NCBI RefSeq assembly: GCF_001269925.1
Contig: NZ_LHVO01000058.1
Span: forward strand, 124,001-188,000
Source: Pseudomonas sp. MIACH
GTDB taxonomy: Bacteria; Pseudomonadota; Gammaproteobacteria; Pseudomonadales; Pseudomonadaceae
DNA length: 64,000 nucleotides
Direction: 5' to 3'
This document shows, piece by piece, positions 33,386 through 42,934 of the stretch; position 1 is the stretch's first letter; each line of letters starts with the position of its first letter. The notes under the pieces are model-generated. The model worked only from the letters and a program-made list of their open reading frames with translations. It did not search any database and had not been told where the DNA came from. Position numbers and translations under genes: made by a program.

Positions 33386-34555
33386 ATGAAACGCCCTCGC
33401 CCTGCCCGACGCGCCTTGCTAGCTATCGCGTGCCTGATACCCATCATCGCCGTCGCCGCCTGGCAGGTATTGCCGCCGGGGCGTGAGAACCTGACCACCG
33501 TCACCGTCACCCGCGGCAATATCGAAAACAGCGTCACGGCCTTGGGCACCCTGCAACCGCGCCGATATGTCGACGTCGGCGCGCAGGCGTCAGGGCAGAT
33601 TCGCAAGATTCATGTCGAGGCCGGCGACCAGGTGCAGGAAGGCCAATTGCTGGTGGAAATCGACCCCTCGACGCAAAAAGCCAAGCTCGACGCCAGCCGC
33701 TATGCCATCGAAAACCTCAAGGCGCAGTTGCAGGAGCAAAAGGCCCAGCACGCACTGGCGCGCCAGAAGTACCAGCGCCAGCAGCGCCTGGCCGCCGGCA
33801 ACGCCACCCGCGAGGAAGATGTGCAAACCGCCAAGGCCGAACTGAGCGCCACCCAGGCCCGGGTCGATATGTTCCAGGCGCAGATTCTCCAGGCCCAGGC
33901 CAGCCTGCGCAGCGATGAGGCGGAGTTGGGCTATACGCGCATCTACGCGCCGATGACCGGCACCGTGGTCGCGGTGGACGCGCGGGTCGGCCAGACCCTC
34001 AACGCCCAGCAGCAGACCCCGCTGATCCTGCGGATCGCCAAGCTGTCGCCGATGACCGTGTGGGCCGAGGTTTCGGAAGCCGACATCGGCCACGTCAGAC
34101 CCGGCATGACCGCCTACTTCACCACCCTCAGCGGTGGTAACCGGCGCTGGACCAGCACCGTGCGGCAGATCCTGCCCATCCCACCCAAGCCCCTCAATCA
34201 AACCCAAGGCAGCGGCAGCCCCAACAGCGCCAGCAAGAGCGGCAGCGGCCGCGTGGTGCTGTACACCGTGCTGCTGGACGTGGACAACAGCGACAACGCG
34301 CTGATGGCCGAAATGACCACCCAGGTGTTTTTCGTCGCCAGTGCCGTCAAGAACGCCCTCACCGCACCGGTCGCCGCGCTGCTGGGCACCTCAAGTGCCG
34401 ACAAGCAGATCGCCCATGTGGTCGCCACCAACGGCCGCATCGAAGAACGTGAAGTGCGCCTGGGCATCAGCGATCGCCTGCGGGTCGAAGTGCTCGACGG
34501 CCTGCACGAAGGCGATCACCTGCTGATCGGCCCGGCCGACGGCAACGGGGGTTGA
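33386..34555 (+). CDS. pvdR: Pyoverdine efflux periplasmic adaptor PvdR
   Basis: A 389-residue MacA-like membrane fusion protein, joining PvdT to OpmQ. An N-terminal TM segment (LLAIACLIPIIAVAAWQVLP) anchors it; then come barrel and lipoyl halves (GQIRKIHVEAGDQVQEGQLLVEID and TRIYAPMTGTVVAVDARVGQ) around a long alpha-hairpin rich in Gln/Ala (about 105-185), and a C-terminal proximal domain. The PvdRT-OpmQ pump recycles and secretes pyoverdine. The pvdT GTG starts one base after its stop. Confidence 0.92.
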   Translation: MKRPRPARRALLAIACLIPIIAVAAWQVLPPGRENLTTVTVTRGNIENSVTALGTLQPRRYVDVGAQASGQIRKIHVEAGDQVQEGQLLVEIDPSTQKAKLDASRYAIENLKAQLQEQKAQHALARQKYQRQQRLAAGNATREEDVQTAKAELSATQARVDMFQAQILQAQASLRSDEAELGYTRIYAPMTGTVVAVDARVGQTLNAQQQTPLILRIAKLSPMTVWAEVSEADIGHVRPGMTAYFTTLSGGNRRWTSTVRQILPIPPKPLNQTQGSGSPNSASKSGSGRVVLYTVLLDVDNSDNALMAEMTTQVFFVASAVKNALTAPVAALLGTSSADKQIAHVVATNGRIEEREVRLGISDRLRVEVLDGLHEGDHLLIGPADGNGG

Positions 34556-34556
34556 G

Positions 34557-36527
34557 GTGACCACGCCGCTGATTGAACTCAAGAACATCCGCAAATCCTA
34601 CGGCGGCGGTGACAGCCCGCAGGTCGACGTGTTGCGCGGCATCGACCTGTCGATCCATGCCGGGGAATTCGTCGCCATCGTCGGGGCTTCCGGCTCCGGC
34701 AAGTCCACGCTGATGAATATCCTCGGTTGCCTCGACCGCCCAAGCACAGGCGAGTACCTGTTCGCGGGTGAGAACGTCGCCCACCTGGACAGCGATGAAC
34801 TCGCCTGGCTACGCCGCGAGGCCTTTGGCTTTGTGTTCCAGGGCTATCACCTGATCCCCTCGGGCTCGGCCCAGGAGAACGTCGAGATGCCGGCGATCTA
34901 TGCCGGCATCAGCGCTGCCGAGCGCCATGCCCGCGCCAACGCCCTGCTCACGCGGCTGGGCCTGGCCGAGCGCACCGGCAACCGGCCGCACCAGTTGTCC
35001 GGCGGACAGCAGCAGCGCGTCTCGATCGCTCGGGCGCTGATGAACGGCGGCCACATCATCCTCGCCGATGAACCCACCGGCGCCCTCGACAGCCACAGCG
35101 GCGCCGAGGTGATGACCCTGCTCGACGAACTGGCCAACCAGGGCCACGTGGTCATCCTCATCACCCACGACCGTGAAGTGGCCGCGCGGGCCAACCGCAT
35201 GATCGAGATTCGCGATGGGCTGATCATCAGTGACTCGGCCGATGACGGCGCAGCGCCGCCACCGGCCACCCGCGGCGCGTTGCAAGCCGTGGACCTGCGC
35301 CAGCGCCTGGCTGACGGCGCCGAACACAATGGCGCGTGGAAAGCCGAATTGCTCGACGCGGTGCAAGCCGCCTGGCGGGTGATGTGGATCAACCGTTTCC
35401 GCACCGCACTGACCTTGCTGGGGATCATCATCGGCGTAGCTTCGGTGGTGGTGATGCTGGCGGTCGGGGAAGGCAGCAAGCGCCAGGTCATGGCGCAGAT
35501 GGGGGCGTTCGGTTCCAACATTATCTACCTCAGTGGATCCTCGCCCAACCCGCGCACGCCGCAGGGGATTGTGACCCTCGACGATGTTCACGCCCTGGCG
35601 GCATTACCGCAGGTCCAGCGCATCATGCCGGTCAATGGCAGCGAGGCCGGGGTGCGCTTCGGCAACGTCGACTACATGGCCTATGTGGGTGGCAACGACA
35701 CCAACTTCCCGGTGATTTTCAATTGGCCGGTGGTCGAGGGCAGTTACTTCACGGCGGCCGACGAACGTGCAGCCGCCACCGTGGCGGTGATCGGTCACCG
35801 TGTGCGTGAAAAGCTGTTCAAGGGTGAGGTAGACCCCATCGGCCAGTACATTCTGATCGAGAACGTCCCGTTCCAGGTGATCGGCGTGCTGGCGGAAAAA
35901 GGCGCCAGCTCCGGTAACAAAGACAGCGATGACCGTATCGCCATCCCCTACACCGCCGCCAGCGTGCGGCTGTTCGGCAGCTACGACCCTGAATACGTGG
36001 TGATTGCCGCCGCCGATGCGCGCAAGGTCCGCGAGGCCGAGGTGGCCATCGACCAACTGATGCAAAAACTGCACAACGGCAAGCGCGACTACGAACTGAC
36101 CAACAACGCGGCGATGATCCAGGCCGAGGCGCGGACCCAGAACACCCTGTCGCTGATGCTCGGCTCGATTGCCGCGATCTCCCTGCTGGTGGGCGGTATC
36201 GGCGTGATGAACATCATGCTGATGACCGTGCGCGAGCGGACCCGTGAGATCGGCATCCGCATGGCCACCGGCGCACGCCAGCGCGACATCCTGCGCCAGT
36301 TCCTGACCGAGGCGGTGATGCTGTCGGTGGTCGGCGGCCTCTGCGGCATTGCCCTGGCGCTGCTGGTGGGCGGCGTGCTGGTGCTGGCCCAGGTGGCGGT
36401 GCAGTTTTCCCTGGTGGCGGTGCTTGGCGCATTTGGTTGCGCGCTGGTCACCGGCGTCGTATTCGGCTTTATGCCGGCCCGTAAAGCTGCCCGGCTCGAT
36501 CCGGTTAAGGCGTTGACCAGTGAATAA
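34557..36527 (+). CDS. pvdT: Pyoverdine efflux ATPase/permease PvdT (MacB-like)
   Basis: A 656-residue ABC half-transporter. The ATPase domain (1-230) has GASGSGKSTLMN, LSGGQQQRVSIARALM and ILADEPTGALDSHSG; then TM1 (RTALTLLGIIIGVASVVVML), a large periplasmic domain (about 310-530) and three TM helices in the FtsX domain (SLLVGGIGVMNIMLM and on). The start is GTG, with GAGGTGA around it, one base after the pvdR stop. It works as a homodimer with PvdR and OpmQ. Confidence 0.92.
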   Translation: MTTPLIELKNIRKSYGGGDSPQVDVLRGIDLSIHAGEFVAIVGASGSGKSTLMNILGCLDRPSTGEYLFAGENVAHLDSDELAWLRREAFGFVFQGYHLIPSGSAQENVEMPAIYAGISAAERHARANALLTRLGLAERTGNRPHQLSGGQQQRVSIARALMNGGHIILADEPTGALDSHSGAEVMTLLDELANQGHVVILITHDREVAARANRMIEIRDGLIISDSADDGAAPPPATRGALQAVDLRQRLADGAEHNGAWKAELLDAVQAAWRVMWINRFRTALTLLGIIIGVASVVVMLAVGEGSKRQVMAQMGAFGSNIIYLSGSSPNPRTPQGIVTLDDVHALAALPQVQRIMPVNGSEAGVRFGNVDYMAYVGGNDTNFPVIFNWPVVEGSYFTAADERAAATVAVIGHRVREKLFKGEVDPIGQYILIENVPFQVIGVLAEKGASSGNKDSDDRIAIPYTAASVRLFGSYDPEYVVIAAADARKVREAEVAIDQLMQKLHNGKRDYELTNNAAMIQAEARTQNTLSLMLGSIAAISLLVGGIGVMNIMLMTVRERTREIGIRMATGARQRDILRQFLTEAVMLSVVGGLCGIALALLVGGVLVLAQVAVQFSLVAVLGAFGCALVTGVVFGFMPARKAARLDPVKALTSE

Positions 36528-37932
36528 ACGATCCATCCCCTCACCCCTGCCCGCACTTGGCCTGTGCCTGCTGCTCACCGCCTGCGCCGGTGACCCGCCC
36601 GCCGTGGACAGCGGTATTGCGCCGCCGGCCGCCTGGCAGTTCGCCGAGCGCGACGCGGCCCAGGCCACCAACCAGCGCTGGTGGACGCAGTTCGGCAGCC
36701 CGCAATTGAACCGCCTGGTCGAGCAGGCCCGCCGTGACAGTGTCGACGTCGCCGCCGCCATGGCCCGCGTGCGCCAGGCCCAGGCCAGTGCGGTGATCGC
36801 TGGAGCACCGCTGTTGCCCGAGGTGAAGTTCAACCTCTCCACCAGCCACCAGAAACTCCTGCGCGGCAAAGGCGGACCGGACCTGGACGCCTCGCAAAGC
36901 GATGACGCCGTGGACAATTTCGGCGCCAACCTGACCGCCAGTTATGAAGTCGACTTCTGGGGCGGCCGCGCCGCTGCCCGCGACAGCGCCCTGCACAGCC
37001 TGCGCGCCAGCGAGTTCGACCAGGCCACCGTGGAACTGACCCTGCTCAGCAACGTGGCCGACCGGTACGCGCAGACCCTGGCCGCGCGCCAACGCCAGCA
37101 GATCGCCGCGTTGAACCTGGCCAATGCACGTAACGTGCTCGACCTGGTACAGACCCGCTACTACGCAGGCTCCGCCACGGCCCTCGAACTGGCCCAGCAG
37201 AAAAGCCTGGTGGCCAGCCAGCAACGCCAACTGCCGTTGATTGAACAACTGGCCGAAGAATCCCAGATCACCCTCGCCGCCCTCCTCGGCCAGCCGGTCC
37301 AGGCCCTGGAGCTGGGCACCGAACCCTTCCAGGACCTGACCTGGCCAACCATCGACGCCGGCATGCCCAGCCAGTTGCTCAGCCGCCGCCCGGACATCGC
37401 CAAGGCCGAGGCCGAATTGGCGGCGGCGCAAGCGGACGTCAGCGTGGCCCGCGCCGCCATGCTGCCGGCCCTGACCCTCGGCGCCACACTCGGCTCCGAC
37501 GCCTACAAGGCCCTGGACATCCTGCGCAGCCCCTACTACACGTTGACGGCCGGCCTGGTCGCGCCGATCTTCAACAACGGCCGTTTAAGTGCCGAGCGTG
37601 ACAAGGTCAGCGCCCGCCAGGACGAGCTGCTGCAAACCTACCGAGGTGCGATCATCAACGGCTTTGCCGATGTGGAAAAAGCCCTCAGCAGCATCACCCG
37701 CCTGGACCAGCAGCGCCAATGGCAAACCGAAGAACTGCAACAGGCCCGGACCGCCTTCCAGATCGCCGAAAGCCGCTACCAGGCGGGCGCCGAAGACCTG
37801 CTCACGGTATTGGAAACCCAGCGCACCTTGTACGCCGCCCAGGACTTGAACGTGCAATTGCGACTGTCACGCCTGCAGGCCAGCATCGCCCTGTACAAGG
37901 CATTGGGCGGCGGTTGGAAAACCAACTTCTGA
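36520..37932 (+). CDS. opmQ: Pyoverdine efflux outer membrane factor OpmQ
   Basis: A 470-residue TolC-type outer membrane lipoprotein of the NodT branch: a signal peptide with lipobox LLTAC (acylated Cys22), then two OEP repeats (about 60-255 and 275-460) with the typical YEVDFWGGRAAARDSALHSL and QLLSRRPDIAKAEAELAAAQ. GTG start at 36520 overlaps the pvdT stop by 8 bp, with TAAGGCG upstream. Completes the tripartite pump. Confidence 0.92.
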   Translation: MNKRSIPSPLPALGLCLLLTACAGDPPAVDSGIAPPAAWQFAERDAAQATNQRWWTQFGSPQLNRLVEQARRDSVDVAAAMARVRQAQASAVIAGAPLLPEVKFNLSTSHQKLLRGKGGPDLDASQSDDAVDNFGANLTASYEVDFWGGRAAARDSALHSLRASEFDQATVELTLLSNVADRYAQTLAARQRQQIAALNLANARNVLDLVQTRYYAGSATALELAQQKSLVASQQRQLPLIEQLAEESQITLAALLGQPVQALELGTEPFQDLTWPTIDAGMPSQLLSRRPDIAKAEAELAAAQADVSVARAAMLPALTLGATLGSDAYKALDILRSPYYTLTAGLVAPIFNNGRLSAERDKVSARQDELLQTYRGAIINGFADVEKALSSITRLDQQRQWQTEELQQARTAFQIAESRYQAGAEDLLTVLETQRTLYAAQDLNVQLRLSRLQASIALYKALGGGWKTNF

Positions 37933-37935
37933 AAA

Positions 37936-37953
37936 ACGAAACTCCAGTTTCGT
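37936..37953. other. 18-bp perfect palindrome after opmQ
   Basis: ACGAAACT-CC-AGTTTCGT immediately after the opmQ stop, with no T-run. A 2-base loop is too tight for a terminator hairpin, so a protein-binding site is also possible. The 108-bp gap to the next gene holds nothing else clear. Confidence 0.4.
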
Positions 37954-38040
37954 ACGCAAGTCGTCTACCGCCCCTACATTCTTCTCCCCAGGTTCCTTGG
38001 TAAAAAAAGCCGCTATCACACGGCTGCCAGGGACCTCTGG

Positions 38041-38784
38041 ATGAATGTTGCAAAATACCTCGCCGGCGGCTGTTTCTGGCTGCTGGCCCACCTTGGCCAG
38101 GCACAGCCACTGATCAAGCCCACCACCATCGATTGGCTGCTCGATTGCCCCCTGCCCGCCGGCGAACGGCTCGACCCTGAGGTACTGGCGCGTACCCAAT
38201 GCGGCGTCGTGACCGTCCCGCGCAACCATGCCGTCCCTCGGGAAGGCGAGCAGCGCCTCTACCTGACCCGTGTCGGCGCCCGCGAGCCGCTGAGCCGTGA
38301 GGGGATCGTCTTCGTCCAGGCCGGCGATGCTGCACAAGAGAACACCGAAAACACCCTCGCCATTGACCTCGCCAGCCGCTGGAACAGCTATTCCACACAG
38401 GCCTATCGCACGCTGCTCAACCGCTACGACGTTATCGAACTCAGCGCCCGCGACCTCACCCAGGAAGAGGGCGTCGAGCAGGCGGTACGGGATATGGAAT
38501 ATGTCCGCGCCCAACTGGGCGACGCACAACTGCATTACCTGGGTAACACCCACGCCACGCGCCTGGGCAACCGCTACGCTGCGCTGTTCCCCGAACGGGT
38601 CGCGCGCATGGTGCTGGTCAACGCGCAACCCGGGACGACCGACACCGTCGAGGTCGCCCAACTGCGCCTCAAGGAACCCGCCAGCCCCGACGCCGGCGGG
38701 TGTATCAACCGATGGGTGGGCGACTTCCTGGCCTACGGCAAGCAACCGCCCCCGTCTACCCGCTGCCTTGATTCGGGTGATTAG
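38041..38784 (+). pseudogene. Degenerate exported alpha/beta hydrolase (S33/TAP-like)
   Basis: A 247-residue frame with a signal peptide (MNVAKYLAGGCFWLLAHLGQ) and the N-terminal half of a tripeptidyl-aminopeptidase-like hydrolase (TQCGVVTVPRNHAVP..., EQAVRDMEYVRAQLG, RLGNRYAALFPERVARMVLVNA). Where the family has a nucleophile elbow of the kind YGGSYGT, this protein has LGNTHAT, so the catalytic Ser is missing, and the half with the Asp and His is absent: the frame ends about 70 residues after the elbow. It is either a decayed gene or a protein reused without catalysis. The frame itself is open and preceded by GGGACC only, a weak ribosome site. Confidence 0.55.
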
Positions 38785-38865
38785 CCGCAGTGCGTCGTTT
38801 ACGACCTGTTGCCGCCGAAAACGACACCCTGCGTTGACGCTCCGGCCCAATCGTTATTAAGTGCT

Positions 38866-38890
38866 ATTTATCCGCATTAATACGATAAAT
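38866..38890. promoter_or_regulatory. Inverted repeat before the GntR regulator gene
   Basis: ATTTATC-N11-GATAAAT with ATTAAT inside the spacer, ending 8 bp before the start of the FadR-type gene. This is the usual position for autoregulation by such proteins. Confidence 0.5.
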
Positions 38891-38897
38891 CGAACCC

Positions 38898-39668
38898 ATG
38901 CTGAGCCGCCCGCTACGCCGCAAACGCCAGAAGCTGTCCGATGTGATTGTCGAGTCGGTCAAGCGCTCCATCGTCACCGACGCGTTGAAGCCCGGCGACC
39001 GCCTGCCCACCGAGCGTGAGCTGATGGAAAGCTTCCAGTGCTCCAAGGGCTCGGCCCGTGAAGCGCTCAAGGCCCTGGAGGTCGAGGGGCTGGTGAGTAC
39101 GCGCACCGGCCCCAGCGGCGGTGCCTACCTGAACCAGGCCGGCACTGAACCGGCCAGCCGTGCCCTGCGTAACTACCTGCACTTCCAGCATCTGGATGGC
39201 GAGCAGGTGTACCAATTGCGCAAGGTCATCGAAGTGGAGCTGGCGGTGTCAGTGCTCGGGCGCCTGAGTGAAGACGACTACCGGGCATTGCAGGACAACG
39301 TGGATTTCTGCAGCGCCCCCGAAGACAGCGAAGCCGGCCAGCGTGAGCAACGCTTGGCGGAACTGGAGTTCCACAACCTGCTGGCCAAGGCCTGCCCCAA
39401 TCCGTTGTTGAGCTTTATGGCGCAGTTTCTCAACGACCTGCTGCGCGACCTGGTGGTGCTGAAAAAAGCCTACAAGCCCAAGCGCAAGCAGTTCGACGCG
39501 GCCAACCTGGATTATCACAAACAGCTGCTGAGCGCCTTTCGCGCCGGGGATGAAGGCGCGGTACGCAGCCTGATGCATGAACATATGTGCGACGCCGAAC
39601 ACCATATGACGGCGCTGGAAGGCCAGGTCAGCCCGCACTTTCTACTGGAGTTCGACCACAACCACTGA
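38898..39668 (+). CDS. GntR-family regulator, FadR/FCD subfamily
   Basis: A 256-residue regulator: winged HTH (about 15-75; ALKPGDRLPTERELMESFQC, SAREALKALEVEGLVSTRTG) and an all-helical FCD ligand domain (about 105-240; LRKVIEVELAVSVLGRL, LEFHNLLAKACPNPLLSFM, DEGAVRSLMHEHMCDAEHHM) with the metal-binding His positions kept. It lies directly before the substrate-binding protein and transporter genes and probably represses them until the imported compound or its product binds. Confidence 0.87.
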   Translation: MLSRPLRRKRQKLSDVIVESVKRSIVTDALKPGDRLPTERELMESFQCSKGSAREALKALEVEGLVSTRTGPSGGAYLNQAGTEPASRALRNYLHFQHLDGEQVYQLRKVIEVELAVSVLGRLSEDDYRALQDNVDFCSAPEDSEAGQREQRLAELEFHNLLAKACPNPLLSFMAQFLNDLLRDLVVLKKAYKPKRKQFDAANLDYHKQLLSAFRAGDEGAVRSLMHEHMCDAEHHMTALEGQVSPHFLLEFDHNH

Positions 39669-39790
39669 CCCCCCCTCCCACAGTTGACTGCATTCACTGC
39701 GTTATCCCAATAACAGGCCTGCCCACAGGCCCTTGCTCCACCGTATCGCCCTTGCCACTCCTGCCAATAACTAAACCAGGGAGTCACCCC

Positions 39791-40993
39791 ATGCAGCGTC
39801 GTACGTTATTGAAAGCCAGTCTTACCGCCGCAGCGGCCCTCAGTCTTCCGCTGGGCGTACGGTCCGCATTCGCCGCCGAGCCCTTTACCTTTTACGGCCT
39901 CAAGTCCATGTCCGGCGCCTTTGCCAGCTATGGCAAGTTTGCCGACATGGGTTCGCGCCTGGCGGTGGCACAACACACCGAGCTGCTGGGCCGCCCGTTG
40001 AACTACAAGGTCATCGACACCGAGGGCAACGCCGGCAAGGCCGTGCGCAAGGTGCAGGAGGCGATCCAGCAGGACGGCGCGCGCTTCTTCCAGGGCTGCA
40101 CACTGTCGTCGTCGGCGCTGGCGGTGGCCAAGGAGGTCGACAAGGTCGGCGGCGTGTTCATGACCCCGGTGGGTGCCGATGAGGTCACCGGCAAAGACTG
40201 CAACCACGCCACGTTTCGCTGGTCGGTGCCCACCTACGGCGCGATCCGCGAAACCATGGTGCCGCTGATCAAGCTGCTGCCGGACGCCAAGCGCTGGTAC
40301 ACCATCACGCCCCAATATGTGTTCGGCGAAGCACTGCTCGAAGGCGCCAAAAACGTACTCAAGGAACACGGCCTGGAACACGTCGGCAACAGCTACCACT
40401 CGCTGCAGGAACAGGAATTCTCCGGCTACCTGACCAACGCCATCTCCACCAAACCCGACGTACTGGTGTTGCTGAATTTCGGCAGCCAATCGTCCAACAC
40501 CCTGCGCCAGGCAGTGAACTTCGGCATCAAGGAGCGCATGAAAGTGCTGCTGGTGTGGTCCGCCGGCCTCGACCAGTTCCAGGAACTGGGCAGCGACATC
40601 CTCGACGGCGTGTACCTCGGCGCGCAGTACTGGCACCAGGTCGATACCCCGCTCAACCGCGAACTGGTCAAGCTGACCCAGGCCAAGTACGGCATCAACC
40701 CCACCTACCCGCTGGCCGCCGACTACATCAGCACCAAGGTCATGCTCGACACCATCATCGCCACCGGCAACTTCGACGGGCCGACCGTGGCCAAGGCCAT
40801 GCAGGGCCTGAGCTTCGACGGCCCCACCGGCAAGGAATCGATCCGCGCCGGCGACCACCAGGTGATCAAGGACTACTACCTGCTGGTCGGCAAGGCCGCC
40901 GGCGACATGGCCGACAAGGATGACCTGGCCAAGGTGCTCAGCGCCGGCCAGTCATTCCCGCCGGTGGAAGCCACGGGCTGCACGCTCGCCTGA
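39791..40993 (+). CDS. Liv/amide-type ABC substrate-binding protein with Tat-like signal
   Basis: A 400-residue periplasmic receptor of the branched-chain amino acid/amide group. The start at 39791 gives MQRRTLLKASLTAAAALSLP, which matches the twin-arginine consensus (RRxLLK) followed by a hydrophobic stretch and an AFA-AEP cleavage site, so export may be by Tat. The open frame upstream of 39791 is not coding. Core features: SMSGAFASYGKFADMG and FFQGCTLSSSALAVAKEVDK. The ligand is probably an amide, ureido or N-carbamoyl compound, judging from the two hydrolases at the end of the cluster. Confidence 0.85.
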   Translation: MQRRTLLKASLTAAAALSLPLGVRSAFAAEPFTFYGLKSMSGAFASYGKFADMGSRLAVAQHTELLGRPLNYKVIDTEGNAGKAVRKVQEAIQQDGARFFQGCTLSSSALAVAKEVDKVGGVFMTPVGADEVTGKDCNHATFRWSVPTYGAIRETMVPLIKLLPDAKRWYTITPQYVFGEALLEGAKNVLKEHGLEHVGNSYHSLQEQEFSGYLTNAISTKPDVLVLLNFGSQSSNTLRQAVNFGIKERMKVLLVWSAGLDQFQELGSDILDGVYLGAQYWHQVDTPLNRELVKLTQAKYGINPTYPLAADYISTKVMLDTIIATGNFDGPTVAKAMQGLSFDGPTGKESIRAGDHQVIKDYYLLVGKAAGDMADKDDLAKVLSAGQSFPPVEATGCTLA

Positions 40994-41025
40994 TCCGTTA
41001 AAACATCACCGGTTGTACACGGCAG

Positions 41026-41041
41026 GGCCGCCCCGGCGGCC
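41026..41041 (+). other. Intercistronic hairpin between binding protein and permease
   Basis: GGCCGCC-CC-GGCGGCC, stem of at least 6 GC pairs, in the 68-bp gap before the first permease. No T-run follows. Such hairpins protect the upstream message and set a high receptor-to-transporter ratio. Confidence 0.5.
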
Positions 41042-41061
41042 ACCTGTTCGAGGGTTCCTGC

Positions 41062-41922
41062 ATGCTTAATCTTTACCTGTTCCAGATACTCAACGGCCTT
41101 GGATTGGGGATGATCTACTTCCTGATCGCGGTCGGCCTGACGATCATTTTCGGCCTGCTCAACTTCGTCAACTTCGCCCACGGCGCGTTCTTCCTGCTGG
41201 GCGCCTACATCTGCTACACCGCCGTGAGCCTCACCGGCAACTTCTGGCTGGCGCTGCTGATTGCGCCGCTGGTGGTGGCCGCGCTGGCCTGGGTGATCGA
41301 GCGCTTGTTGATCCAGCGGATCTATCACTTGCCGCACATGTTCCAGATCCTGGTCACGCTGGGCATCGCGCTGATCATCCAGGAAGCCAGCGTGATGATC
41401 TGGGGCCCGGTGGGCAAAAGCGTCGCCGTACCGGAACTGCTGCGCGGCGTGCTGGTGGTGGGTGATTTCGTCTACCCCTACTACCGCCTGTTCCTGATTG
41501 TGTTTTCCGCTTTGGTTGGCCTGGGCCTGTGGCTGCTGCTGGAACGCACGCGCTTCGGCGCCCTGGTGCGCGCCGGCAGTGAAAGCACCGAGACCGTGTC
41601 GCTGCTGGGCACGAATATCTTTCGCCTGTTCTCCATGACCTTTGCCCTCGGCGTGGGCCTGGCCGGCATGGCAGGCGTGCTGTTCGCACCGTTGCGCGGC
41701 GCCCAGCCGTTCGTTGGCCCGGAGATCCTCGGCATCGCCTTCGTGGTGGTGGTGATCGGCGGCATGGGCTCGTTCAGCGGTGCGCTGGTCGGCGGTTTGC
41801 TGGTGGGCGTGGTGCAAAGCCTGATGACCACACTCTGGCCCCAAGGCGCGAGCCTGATGATCTACGGCGCCATGGCCGTGGTGATTCTGGTACGCCCTTA
41901 CGGCCTGTTTGGGAGAGCCTGA
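41062..41922 (+). CDS. Branched-chain-type ABC permease (LivH-like)
   Basis: A 286-residue permease with about eight TM helices, in the LivH group: GLGMIYFLIAVGLTIIFGLLNF near the start, ERTRFGALVRAGSESTETVS for the cytoplasmic loop and the C-terminal VVVIGGMGSFSGALVGGLLV. Second gene of the uptake cluster; one base separates its stop from the LivM-like start. Confidence 0.9.
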   Translation: MLNLYLFQILNGLGLGMIYFLIAVGLTIIFGLLNFVNFAHGAFFLLGAYICYTAVSLTGNFWLALLIAPLVVAALAWVIERLLIQRIYHLPHMFQILVTLGIALIIQEASVMIWGPVGKSVAVPELLRGVLVVGDFVYPYYRLFLIVFSALVGLGLWLLLERTRFGALVRAGSESTETVSLLGTNIFRLFSMTFALGVGLAGMAGVLFAPLRGAQPFVGPEILGIAFVVVVIGGMGSFSGALVGGLLVGVVQSLMTTLWPQGASLMIYGAMAVVILVRPYGLFGRA

Positions 41923-41923
41923 C

Positions 41924-42934
41924 ATGAGCGAGAAAAATCCTCTGCCGTTTGCCAAAACGCAATCGCGCGCCATGGTGTTGTGGGTATTGGCGGTGCTGAT
42001 CGGCCTGCCCTTGATATTGCCCTCGGCGACCCTGGCCACCGAGATCCTGATCTTCGCCATGGCCGCCCTGGCCTGCAACCTGTTGCTGGGCTACACCGGG
42101 CTGCTGTCATTCGGCCAAGGCATCTTCTTTGGTGCCGGCGCCTACTGCGCGGCGCTGCTGATGATCCACCTGCAACTGGGTTTGTTCACCGCGTTGCTCG
42201 GCGCTGCCGTCGCCGGTGGTTTCCTGGCCCTGCTGGTGGGCGCCCTGGCGATCCGGCGCACCGGCATCTACTTCGTGATGCTCACGTTGGCGTTCAGCCA
42301 GATGGCCTACTTCGTCGCCTACACCTTGAGCGACTGGACCGGCGGCGATAACGGCCTGCTCAGCGTGCCACGCCCGGAAATCCGCATCGGCGACACCGTG
42401 CTGTTGTCCCTGGCCGATGCCCGCGCGTTCTATGGTTTTGTCGCGGTGCTGTTCCTGCTGATCTTCATCGGCGCACGCCGGGTGATCGCCTCGCCGTTCG
42501 GCAGCACGTTGATGGCGATCCGCGAAAACGAAACCCGCGCCTCGGCCATCGGCTACGACACGCGGCACTTCAAGATCCTGGTGTTCGTGCTGTCCGGCGC
42601 GGTCACCGGCATCGCCGGGGCGCTGTACGCCATGCTGCTGCACTTTGTGCCGCTGTCGAATATCGACCTGGCGATGTCCGAGAACATCCTGATCATGACC
42701 ATCATCGGCGGCACCGGCTCACTGTTCGGCTCGTTGCTGGGCGCCGGTTCCATCGTGCTGCTGGGGGATTTTCTCTCCGACCTGTGGCCGCGCTGGTTGA
42801 TGCTGCTGGGGGTGATCCTGATCCTGGTGGTGATCTTCATGCGCGGCGGTTTGTGGGGCGGCCTGGCCGCGTTGTTCGAGCGCGTGCGCGGCAGTCGCAA
42901 GGCAGCCGTCGTCGCCAAGGAGGAAGGGCTATGA
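41924..42934 (+). CDS. Branched-chain-type ABC permease (LivM-like)
   Basis: A permease of about 336 residues (LivM group) with eight or more TM helices; LLLGYTGLLSFGQGIFFGAG and IRENETRASAIGYDTRHFK are the diagnostic parts. The ATG at 41924 has GGGAGAG in the right place; a TTG 15 bases upstream is not convincing. Its stop overlaps the LivG-like start (ATGA). Confidence 0.9.
   Translation: MSEKNPLPFAKTQSRAMVLWVLAVLIGLPLILPSATLATEILIFAMAALACNLLLGYTGLLSFGQGIFFGAGAYCAALLMIHLQLGLFTALLGAAVAGGFLALLVGALAIRRTGIYFVMLTLAFSQMAYFVAYTLSDWTGGDNGLLSVPRPEIRIGDTVLLSLADARAFYGFVAVLFLLIFIGARRVIASPFGSTLMAIRENETRASAIGYDTRHFKILVFVLSGAVTGIAGALYAMLLHFVPLSNIDLAMSENILIMTIIGGTGSLFGSLLGAGSIVLLGDFLSDLWPRWLMLLGVILILVVIFMRGGLWGGLAALFERVRGSRKAAVVAKEEGL

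Noticed and set aside
39587..39790. Extended N-terminus for the Tat-type substrate-binding protein
   Set aside because: It would place 68 Pro-rich residues before an obvious signal peptide and overlap the GntR gene; the ATG at 39791 follows a normal leader.
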